23,239 bases of DNA, taken from Gammaproteobacteria bacterium (GTDB lineage Bacteria > Pseudomonadota > Gammaproteobacteria > Pseudomonadales > Azotimanducaceae). Made by a program: the position numbers and the translations under genes. Where the stretch lies: the NCBI GenBank assembly GCA_028821035.1, contig JAPPHP010000014.1, positions 1-23,239 on the forward strand. Reading direction: 5' to 3'. The notes under the pieces are model-generated. The model ran no database searches. It was not told where the DNA came from and saw nothing but the letters and a program-made list of their open reading frames with translations. Of this stretch, positions 17,205 through 23,239 are shown piece by piece (positions within the stretch are counted from its first letter, which is position 1; each line of letters opens with the position of its first letter).

Positions 17205-17744
17205 CTAGCCCTTGTTGATCCGTAGAGCGAGGGAGATCGCCTGCAGTGCCCGGTTCATGTGGTATTCGACCGATTTCTGAGACAATTGAACCGTCTTCGC
17301 TATCTCTCCGTATGTGTAGCCTTCGAAGCGGTGTAGCAAGAAGACGTAGCGTGTCTTCGACGGAAGGCCCGCCAAAGCGCGCTGCACCGTTGTGAGCCGT
17401 TCCCGGCGTATCAGAACGCGCTCGGGATCATCTTCGATGGTTCGTTCGCCAACTTCGACGGCGAGGTGCTCGCGTGTGTGACGGTCCTGCATCTGGCGCC
17501 GGCGCAAGACGTCCAGCGCCATCCGGTTCGCCATCGTGAAGAAAAACCGACGCAGATCCGCGATGTCCTCGCGTCCATCCAGACGCAGCAGTTTCTCGAA
17601 CGCGTCGTGCGCAATCTCCTCGGCTTCCCCGCTGTTGCCGAGCTTCCGGACGAGCAGCCGGTGCAGCTCGGGCGATACATCGCGGTAGAGATCCACGATC
17701 TCCGCACTCTGCCGCGACTTTTCGGGCTGTTGGGAATCGCCCAA
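17205..17744 (-). CDS. ECF sigma factor, FecI-like
   Basis: A 179-residue extracytoplasmic-function sigma-70 factor. Region 2 runs from LYRDVSPELHRLLVRKLG through AEEIAHDAFEKLL to FFFTMANRMALDVLRRR (about 19-83). Region 4 contains the helix-turn-helix YTYGEIAKTVQLSQKSVEYHM (about 143-163). This is ordinary length for FecI-type factors. The start is TTG at 17744, with GGAG 6 bases upstream; an in-frame GTG at residue 17 would cut into region 2. It is the first gene of the nine-gene minus-strand run. It is expected to direct transcription of the receptor and downstream genes when released by FecR. A TTGACT hexamer upstream (17779-17784) lacks a matching -10, so the promoter was not assigned. 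Confidence 0.92.
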   Translation of the reverse strand: MGDSQQPEKSRQSAEIVDLYRDVSPELHRLLVRKLGNSGEAEEIAHDAFEKLLRLDGREDIADLRRFFFTMANRMALDVLRRRQMQDRHTREHLAVEVGERTIEDDPERVLIRRERLTTVQRALAGLPSKTRYVFLLHRFEGYTYGEIAKTVQLSQKSVEYHMNRALQAISLALRINKG

Positions 17745-17834
17745 GGAGCACTCCGCGCAATGTCGACCGGTACGTGACAGTCAACACGACGAGTGAGGGA
17801 GCCGCTACCCTAACCCGACCCTCGCAACTCGGAG

Positions 17835-17867
17835 GCCGAACGCGCTGCTTTTGGAGCCCGTTTCGGC
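17835..17867 (-). terminator. Inverted repeat after the alpha/beta hydrolase gene
   Basis: GCCGAA (17835-17840) and TTCGGC (17862-17867) form a 6-base perfect stem, extendable by two CG pairs across a one-base bulge. It lies one base past the hydrolase stop, between the exported-hydrolase unit and the sigma gene. The loop contains AAAAGC but no terminal T-run, so terminator function is only possible. Confidence 0.3.
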
Positions 17868-17868
17868 G

Positions 17869-18705
17869 TCAGGTATCGGCCTCGAGATGCTCCAGCACCG
17901 CCTTGTTCCAGGCACCGGGAAACTCGAAGTACGGCGAATGCCCCGCGTCCGGGATCTCGATGAGACGACTCGACGGCAGTTCCGCGTCCAGCATCCGCAT
18001 CATCTCCGGCGGGAAGATCCAGTCGTGGGGCCCCGTGACGATGAGTATCGGCACCGTCGAATTCCTGGCCGCGTCGAGATCCCAGCCGGCGCCGAACAGC
18101 CGCTCGCCGAGGTCGGTCGGAGGCCTGGGGGGCGCGAGCCGGCTGATCTGGCGGTACTGGAATGCCCGCACGGGGTCCGCGATGTCGGATGGCCGGCCGC
18201 GTGACTGGCGCTCCTGGATCCGATCCGAGGTCATGAACGCGTCCATCGCTTCGGTGGTAAGGCCGCCGTAGGTGTTGGCCAGCGTCAGCGAGAGCGTCCG
18301 TTCGGGATGGCGCAGCGCGAATCCGGCGACCGCCCAGCCGCCCATGGACTGGCCGATGACATGAGCCTTGTCGACGCCGAGATGGTCGAGCAGGCGCCGG
18401 AGGTCTTCGACCGCCGTGTCCGGATCGCCGGCGCGCCCGGCCGTGTCCGTGGACTTGCCCCAGCCGCGCTGGTCCCACGTGACGACCCGGTAGTGCTCGG
18501 CGAGCACCGGCGTCTGGTGCATCCAGATCGCGTGGCTGCCGCCGGCGCCGTGACTCAGCACGACGGCGTCGCCGCTGCCGGTGCTTTCGTAGTAGATCTG
18601 CTCGTTGCCGAAGACGGCGAAGCCGGCGTCGGTCTCCGCGACCTGCGCCGCCGCGCCAGCGGCCAGCAGCATTGCCGCGACGACGGCGAGGGCTGTTCTG
18701 TGCAT
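17869..18705 (-). CDS. Exported alpha/beta hydrolase
   Basis: A 278-residue alpha/beta-fold hydrolase with a cleavable-looking signal peptide (LAVVAAMLLAAGAAAQVAET, cleavage after the AAA-Q region, about residue 20). It is therefore periplasmic or secreted. The triad is visible: S120 in GQSMGG, D228 in GPHDWIFPP and H256 in AGHSPYF. The oxyanion HGAGG is at 52-56. The ATG at 18705 has GGAG 8 bases upstream. It is the last gene of a three-gene unit, 19 bases after serine hydrolase B. The fold covers esterases, lactonases, dehalogenases and C-C hydrolases; the missing halide or epoxide signatures make an esterase or lactonase the simplest guess. The family is sure; the substrate is unknown. Confidence 0.9.
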   Translation of the reverse strand: MHRTALAVVAAMLLAAGAAAQVAETDAGFAVFGNEQIYYESTGSGDAVVLSHGAGGSHAIWMHQTPVLAEHYRVVTWDQRGWGKSTDTAGRAGDPDTAVEDLRRLLDHLGVDKAHVIGQSMGGWAVAGFALRHPERTLSLTLANTYGGLTTEAMDAFMTSDRIQERQSRGRPSDIADPVRAFQYRQISRLAPPRPPTDLGERLFGAGWDLDAARNSTVPILIVTGPHDWIFPPEMMRMLDAELPSSRLIEIPDAGHSPYFEFPGAWNKAVLEHLEADT

Positions 18706-18724
18706 GGGACGTTCTCCGTGCGGG

Positions 18725-20047
18725 TCAGTCGACGATGGCCTGGTAGGTCAGCGACTGCATGAGGTCCCGTACGGGATAGGTGCCGTCCGGGAGCAACTGC
18801 GTGTGCACGATGCCGACCAGGTCCTCCTCGTAGTCCACCCAGAAGTGGGTCGTTGCCGCCCCGCCCCAGGCGAACGTTCCCTTCGAGGCCGGCAGGCCGG
18901 ACGTCGCCGGGTTGGTCACGACGGAACCCGTGATCCCAAAGCCGACGCCCCAGGCCCGGCCGCCACCGCCCAGCATGCCGAACAGGGTGGTCATCGGGTC
19001 GTCCGGGAAGTCCGGCGTCAGGTGGTTCGCGGTCATGAACTCTACGGTCCTCCGCCCGAGCAGCCGCTTGCCGCCGTACTCGCCCTTGTTGGCGAGCATC
19101 TGGGCGAACCTGAGATAGTCGCCGACCGTGCCGACCAGGCCCCCACCTCCCATTTCAACCGCGGGCGGCTCGCGGTAGGAACTGGTTTCCGGAGCGTCCG
19201 CGAGCTGCATCCCGCCGTCCGGCGTGGGCGTGTAGTTCGAGGCGAAGCGGTCGAGCTTGTCCGCCGGTACGTGGAAGCCGGTATCCACCATGCCGAGGGG
19301 ATCGAAGATGCGCTGCTGCAGGAACTCCCCGAAGGACATGCCCGACACCACTTCCACCAGCCGGCCGAGCACGTCCATGCCGACGCTGTAGTGCCACTCG
19401 GTGCCCGGCTGCGCCACGAGAGGCAACTCCGCCAGTGCCGCGGTCCACGCCGCGAGGCTGTCGGGCGAGGTCTCCGTGGGCGCATCCAGCACTTGCGCGT
19501 ACATCTTGCCCACGGGCGTCGGGAAGAAGCCGTAGGTGAGCCCGGCGGTGTGGGTTGCCAGTTGCTGGATGGTGATCGGCCCGGCCGGTTCGGTCTGGAC
19601 TTCCCCGTCCCGCTCTCCGAGGTAGACCTCCATCTCCGCGAATTCCGGCAGGTACTTCGCGATCGGATCGGTCATCAGGAAGTGCCCCTCCTCGAAGAGC
19701 ATCATCACGGCGGCGCCCGTCACGGGCTTGGTCTGCGAGTAGAGCCGGAAGATGGTGTCGCGCTGCATCGGGAGCCCGGCCTCGACGTTGCGCAGGCCGG
19801 CGGCCTCGAAGTGGACGATCTTGCCGCGCCGGGCGACGAGGGAGACCGTCCCCGGAATATGGCCGGCGTTGATCAGCCGGCCGAGGCCCTCGCCGATCCG
19901 CTGCAGGCGCTCGCTCGACATGCCGACGCTCTCGGGCTCCGCCATCGGCGGGCTGTCGGCGTCGGCCAGTGCGCGCGGCGCGAGGAGCAGGGCGGCGAGC
20001 AGCGCCGTCGCCACGACCGCGTGCAATGGTGTTCGAGAACTGGTCAT
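18725..20047 (-). CDS. Exported serine hydrolase B (class C beta-lactamase fold)
   Basis: A 440-residue serine hydrolase of the beta-lactamase/EstB-type family (PF00144). The signal peptide covers about residues 1-29 (VVATALLAALLLAPRALA). The S-x-x-K motif is S104-QT-K107 (RLYSQTKPVTG), Y220-S-V is the Y-x-N equivalent (EWHYSVGMDVLGRLVE), and the third-box region is WGGAATTHFWVD. Y-S-V instead of Y-A-N and the MAEPESVGMSSERL start fit esterase-type members rather than true AmpC enzymes, so antibiotic resistance should not be inferred. The ATG at 20047 has an AGGAG Shine-Dalgarno. It is a close tandem paralogue of the gene ending at 20076, with a shorter loop after KMY (about residue 183). Confidence 0.9.
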   Translation of the reverse strand: MTSSRTPLHAVVATALLAALLLAPRALADADSPPMAEPESVGMSSERLQRIGEGLGRLINAGHIPGTVSLVARRGKIVHFEAAGLRNVEAGLPMQRDTIFRLYSQTKPVTGAAVMMLFEEGHFLMTDPIAKYLPEFAEMEVYLGERDGEVQTEPAGPITIQQLATHTAGLTYGFFPTPVGKMYAQVLDAPTETSPDSLAAWTAALAELPLVAQPGTEWHYSVGMDVLGRLVEVVSGMSFGEFLQQRIFDPLGMVDTGFHVPADKLDRFASNYTPTPDGGMQLADAPETSSYREPPAVEMGGGGLVGTVGDYLRFAQMLANKGEYGGKRLLGRRTVEFMTANHLTPDFPDDPMTTLFGMLGGGGRAWGVGFGITGSVVTNPATSGLPASKGTFAWGGAATTHFWVDYEEDLVGIVHTQLLPDGTYPVRDLMQSLTYQAIVD

Positions 20048-20075
20048 CGTGGCTCTCCTGTCGTGTGTTCCGGGC

Positions 20076-21434
20076 TCAGTCGATGATCGCCTGGTAGGTG
20101 AGGAGCTGCATGAGTTCGCGCACGGGATATGTCCCGCTGGGCGTGAGCTGCGTGTGCACGATGCCGACGATCTCCTCTTCGTGGTCGACCCAGAATCCCG
20201 TCGTGGCGGCGCCGCCCCAGCCGAAGGTTCCTGTCGAAACCGGTAGACCCGACGTGGCGGGATTCGTCACGACCGAGCCGGTGATGCCGAAGCCCGCGCC
20301 CCACTGGCGCGCCGACGCTCCCAGTTGGTTCCGCAGCGAGGTCATGGGATCGTCGGGAAACAGCGGCGACAGGTGGTTGGCCGTCATGAACTCCACGGTC
20401 CTCCGGCCGAGGATGCGCGTCCCCTGGAACTCCCCCTTGTTCGCGAGCATCTGCGCGAACTTGAAGTAGTCGCCGACGGTGCCGACCAGGCCGGCTCCGC
20501 CCATCTCCAGGGCGGGAGGCTTGCGGTAGGCGCTGGTCTCGGGATCGTCGATCAGCGTCATGCCACCGCCCTCGGCGGGGCCGTAGTTCGCAGCGAAGCG
20601 AGCGACCTTGGAGTCGGGGACGTGGAAGCCCGTGTCAGGCATCCCGAGCGGGTCGAAGAGGCGTGCACGGAGGAACTCACCGAAGGACATTCCGGACACG
20701 GCCTCCACCAGGCGGCCGAGCACGTCCATACCGACGCTGTAGTGCCACTCGGTCCCCGGCTGGGCTACCAGCGGCAGCGTCCCCAGCCGCTCGCTCCACT
20801 CCTTGAGCGACGCGGGCGGAGCCACGGTCTCGTCTTCCCCCTCGATCGGCAGCGGCGTGCCGGTCGCGACCACGCCCTGCTCGGTGTACATCTTCCCCAC
20901 AGGCGTCGGGATGAACCCGTAGGTCAGTCCCGAGGTGTGCGTCGCGAGCTGCTGGATGGTGATGGGTCCCGCCGGTTCCGTGAGGACTTCGCCGTCCTCT
21001 TCGCCGAGATACACCTGCATGTCGGCGAACTCCGGCAGGTACTTCGACACCGGGTCGGTCATCAGGAAGTGCCCCTCCTCGAAGAGGATCATCAGGGCGG
21101 CCCCGGTGACGACCTTGCTCTGGGAGTAGAGCCGGAAGATCGTGTCGTGCTCCATCGGCAATCCCGCCTCGACGTTGCGCAGGCCGTTCGTCTCGAAGTG
21201 CACGACCTTGCCGCGCCGGGCGACCAGCGAGACGGTGCCCGGGATCTTGCCGTCGTCGATCAGGCGCCGCATACCCACGCCGATGCGCTCGAGGCGCTCG
21301 CTCGACATGCCGACGCTCTCGGGCTCGGCCATCGGCAACCCGCCGTTGTCGGCGAGCGCGGACGGAGCGAGTAACGCGGCTATGAGCAGGGCCGCCGTGG
21401 GAAGCAGCAGGCGGATCGTGCGATGGAGGGTCAT
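20076..21434 (-). CDS. Exported serine hydrolase A (class C beta-lactamase fold), tandem paralogue
   Basis: A 452-residue serine hydrolase and first gene of a three-gene exported-hydrolase unit. The signal peptide is at about 1-29 (LLLPTAALLIAALLAPSALA). The catalytic S104-QS-K107 (RLYSQSKVVTG) and Y232-S-V (WHYSVGMDVLGRLVE) occupy the same places as in serine hydrolase B. The two align along their whole length apart from a longer loop here after KMY (about 184-212, acidic and proline-rich). The minus-strand frame stays open far upstream through the antisense of the GMC gene. ATG at 21434 is chosen for its signal peptide and GGGAG Shine-Dalgarno. The gap to paralogue B is 28 bases. It is divergent from the GMC gene across 192 bases. 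Confidence 0.9.
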   Translation of the reverse strand: MTLHRTIRLLLPTAALLIAALLAPSALADNGGLPMAEPESVGMSSERLERIGVGMRRLIDDGKIPGTVSLVARRGKVVHFETNGLRNVEAGLPMEHDTIFRLYSQSKVVTGAALMILFEEGHFLMTDPVSKYLPEFADMQVYLGEEDGEVLTEPAGPITIQQLATHTSGLTYGFIPTPVGKMYTEQGVVATGTPLPIEGEDETVAPPASLKEWSERLGTLPLVAQPGTEWHYSVGMDVLGRLVEAVSGMSFGEFLRARLFDPLGMPDTGFHVPDSKVARFAANYGPAEGGGMTLIDDPETSAYRKPPALEMGGAGLVGTVGDYFKFAQMLANKGEFQGTRILGRRTVEFMTANHLSPLFPDDPMTSLRNQLGASARQWGAGFGITGSVVTNPATSGLPVSTGTFGWGGAATTGFWVDHEEEIVGIVHTQLTPSGTYPVRELMQLLTYQAIID

Positions 21435-21626
21435 GGTCTTTCTCCCAAGGACTAATGCGGTGTTCGGTTCTCCTGCGCCAACCGTTCCGTGACAAAACGG
21501 CGGAATGCCCAACATCTTCATCGAGTGGACGGTCCCGGCCAGGCACGGGGAACGGGGGCGCAGCCGCGCGCCTAGCATACCGTGACGGCGGAACGTATCT
21601 TTCGAGCCGGAAACAGGGGGAGCGCC
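21435..21626. other. Divergent intergenic region
   Basis: This 192-base region must carry the promoters for the exported-hydrolase unit (minus) and the GMC gene (plus). A CCGTT / AACGG inverted repeat (21482-21486, 21496-21500) spans TGACAA, whose reverse complement TTGTCA could be a -35 for the minus strand. No convincing -10 was found for either direction. Confidence 0.3.
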
Positions 21627-23231
21627 GTGGAAGAGTTCGACTACATCGTCGTGGGAGCGGGATCCGCCGGGTGCGTGCTGGCGAACCGGCTGAGTGAGGA
21701 CCCGGCCAACAGCGTGCTGCTGCTCGAGGCGGGCGGGCGCGACTGGAACCCGCTGATCCACGTCCCCGTCGGCTTCTGGAAGATGATCGACCGGCCGAGC
21801 GTCAACTGGTGCTTCGACACGGAACCGGAGCCGGGCACCGACAACCGGCGGATTCCGATTCCCCGGGGCAAGGTGCTGGGCGGGTCGAGTTCGATCAACG
21901 GCATGCTGTACGTGCGCGGCCAGGCTCTCGACTACGACACGTGGGCGCAACTCGGCAACCGCGGCTGGTCGTACGAGGAGGTATTGCCTTTCTTCAAGCG
22001 CTCGGAACGGTTCGAGCGCGGCGGGGACGACTACCGCGGCGACGGGGGCGAACTGAACGTCGCCGACATGACCGAGCGCCACCCGCTCCTCGATGCCTTT
22101 GTCGACGCCGGCGCGGAGATCGGGTACGCGAAGAACCCGGACTACAACGGCGAAGCGCAGGAAGGCTTCGGCTACTACCAGGTGACGCAGCAACGCGGAC
22201 GGCGGCACAGCACTGCCCGCGCGTTCCTGAATCCCGCCCGGAGCCGATCCAATCTGACCATCCGCACCCGGGCGCTCACACACCGCGTGGCGTGCGAGGA
22301 CGGACGCGCGGTCGGTGTGCGGTACGGAGGAGCGCGGTCGAACGGCGGCGCGGTCACCGAGGCGCGTGCGCGCCGGGAAGTGGTGCTCGCCGCGGGTGCC
22401 GTGCAGTCGCCGCAACTGCTCGAGCTCTCGGGGATCGGTCAGCCCGACCTGCTCCGCGAACACGGGATCCCGGTCGTACACGAACTGCCGGGCGTCGGCG
22501 AGAACTACCGGGACCACTTCGCGGGTTCCGTGGGATGGCGCGTCCGGGACCTGCGCACGCTGAACGAGGACACACGCGGCGTACGGTTCGCCCTGGCGGC
22601 CTTGCAGTACGGAGCGGCCCGACGCGGCGCGTTCACGTACACCGCCGGCATCGCCCACGGGTTCGTGCGCACGCGTCCCGAGCTCGAGACGCCCGACGTG
22701 CAGTTCCACTTCGCCCACGCGAGCTACCAGGCCGGGAAGCGCGGCACCCTCGAGAAGGAACCGGGCATGACACTGTCGGTCTGCCAGCTCCGTCCGGAGA
22801 GCCGCGGTTCGATTCACGTAAAGAGCGCGGATCCGGAGGCGCCGCCGGCCATCCGCCCCAACTTCCTGAGCGAGCAGGTGGACCGCGACGCGCTCGTCGA
22901 GGGCATCAACATCGCCCGGCGGGTCGGCGAGGCGCCGTCCCTCGCGCGCTACCGGGAGCACGAGCTGTACCCGGGCGCCGAGGTCCGGACCTACGACGAG
23001 ATCCTGGACTTCTGCCGGAAGGCCGGCGCCACGGTCTTCCACCCCGTCGGCACGTGCAAGATGGGTAGCGACCCGCAGGCCGTGGTGGACGAGCGGCTGC
23101 GGGTGCGCGGCATCGAGGGGCTCAGGGTGGCCGATGCGTCCATCATGCCTACCCTCGTTTCGGGGAACACCAACGCCCCGGCCATCATGATCGGGGAGAA
23201 GGGCGCGGCGATGATCCTGGAGGACCACTGA
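21627..23231 (+). CDS. GMC-family FAD-dependent oxidoreductase (choline/alcohol dehydrogenase type)
   Basis: A 534-residue glucose-methanol-choline oxidoreductase that oxidises an alcohol to an aldehyde or ketone with FAD. The N-terminal FAD motif is FDYIVVGAGSAGCVLANRLSE, with GGSSSINGMLYVRG as signature 1 and GAVQSPQLLELSGIG as signature 2. The catalytic pair is H472 (FHPVGTCKMG) and N516 (GNTNAP), 44 residues apart as in choline oxidase. The GTG at 21627 is preferred because the family N-terminus follows at once and GGGGGAG lies just upstream. An earlier in-frame GTG at 21582 would add 15 non-conserved residues. No signal peptide was seen. It is divergent from the exported hydrolases, possibly processing an alcohol they release. 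The last 8 bases of the window follow its stop. Confidence 0.92.
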   Translation: MEEFDYIVVGAGSAGCVLANRLSEDPANSVLLLEAGGRDWNPLIHVPVGFWKMIDRPSVNWCFDTEPEPGTDNRRIPIPRGKVLGGSSSINGMLYVRGQALDYDTWAQLGNRGWSYEEVLPFFKRSERFERGGDDYRGDGGELNVADMTERHPLLDAFVDAGAEIGYAKNPDYNGEAQEGFGYYQVTQQRGRRHSTARAFLNPARSRSNLTIRTRALTHRVACEDGRAVGVRYGGARSNGGAVTEARARREVVLAAGAVQSPQLLELSGIGQPDLLREHGIPVVHELPGVGENYRDHFAGSVGWRVRDLRTLNEDTRGVRFALAALQYGAARRGAFTYTAGIAHGFVRTRPELETPDVQFHFAHASYQAGKRGTLEKEPGMTLSVCQLRPESRGSIHVKSADPEAPPAIRPNFLSEQVDRDALVEGINIARRVGEAPSLARYREHELYPGAEVRTYDEILDFCRKAGATVFHPVGTCKMGSDPQAVVDERLRVRGIEGLRVADASIMPTLVSGNTNAPAIMIGEKGAAMILEDH

Positions 23232-23239
23232 CCGTGGAC

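Noticed and set aside
13500..17744. Naming the sigma/FecR/receptor trio as ferric citrate (fecIRA) uptake
   Set aside because: Only the architecture matches; no other iron or siderophore genes are present, and the downstream genes are catabolic enzymes.
17779..17784. TTGACT as -35 of the sigma-operon promoter
   Set aside because: No acceptable -10 lies 16-18 bases downstream, and an ECF-type promoter cannot be recognised without knowing its consensus.
18605..20086. Long plus-strand frame of 493 codons
   Set aside because: It is antisense to the alpha/beta hydrolase and serine hydrolase B and is typical of high-GC third-position bias.
18725..21434. Calling the two serine hydrolases AmpC beta-lactamases (antibiotic resistance)
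   Set aside because: S-x-x-K is present but Y-A-N and K-T-G are replaced; tandem esterase-type members with no AmpR-like regulator nearby fit better.
20076..23228. A 1050-codon minus-strand open frame
   Set aside because: Only the part from 21434 down matches a protein family (with signal peptide and Shine-Dalgarno). The upstream 600 codons are antisense to the well-conserved GMC gene and are low-complexity GC-rich shadow.

Overview
The window is GC-rich DNA from what looks like an outer-membrane-bearing, probably heterotrophic and uncultured, Pseudomonadota. The main reason is an ECF sigma factor / FecR / STN-domain TonB-dependent receptor trio. Dense three-letter codon bias, many periplasmic hydrolases and type II toxin-antitoxin pairs fit the same picture. 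No RNA genes, CRISPR arrays, insertion sequences or phage genes were found. The species cannot be named from the sequence alone.

Layout. (1) 1-2292 is an eroded left part. It holds the end of a MATE transporter and a VOC-fold protein whose frame runs on past its domain. It also holds a minus-strand VapBC pair whose toxin has lost its catalytic-glutamate segment, and a MocR/PdxR-type regulator reduced to two out-of-frame scraps. (2) 2293-4959 (minus) is a tight three-gene unit: DUF35 acyl-CoA-binding protein, thiolase-like enzyme and membrane-anchored metallo-beta-lactamase-fold hydrolase. (3) 5099-5718 (plus) is a second, apparently intact RHH/PIN toxin-antitoxin pair. (4) 5923-17744 (minus) is a run of nine co-directional genes with gaps of 3 to 117 bases: ECF sigma, FecR anti-sigma, TonB receptor, carboxylesterase, phytanoyl-CoA-dioxygenase-like Fe/2OG enzyme, Baeyer-Villiger-type FAD monooxygenase, MFS transporter, amidohydrolase-2 and VOC protein. 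(5) 17869-21434 (minus) is a three-gene unit of exported hydrolases: two tandemly duplicated serine hydrolases and an alpha/beta hydrolase. (6) 21627-23231 (plus) is a divergent GMC-family FAD oxidoreductase.

How they may work together. The most interesting object is region 4. A complete cell-surface-signalling module (receptor STN domain, FecR, ECF sigma) sits directly upstream of, and in line with, enzymes for ester hydrolysis, ketone-to-ester oxidation, Fe/2OG hydroxylation and hydrolytic ring or side-chain cleavage. The inference is a substrate-sensing outer-membrane uptake and catabolic operon for an oxygenated (ester and ketone bearing) organic compound, rather than an iron-uptake system. 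The substrate is unknown. Regions 5 and 6 could feed related exported-ester or alcohol chemistry, but that link rests only on proximity.
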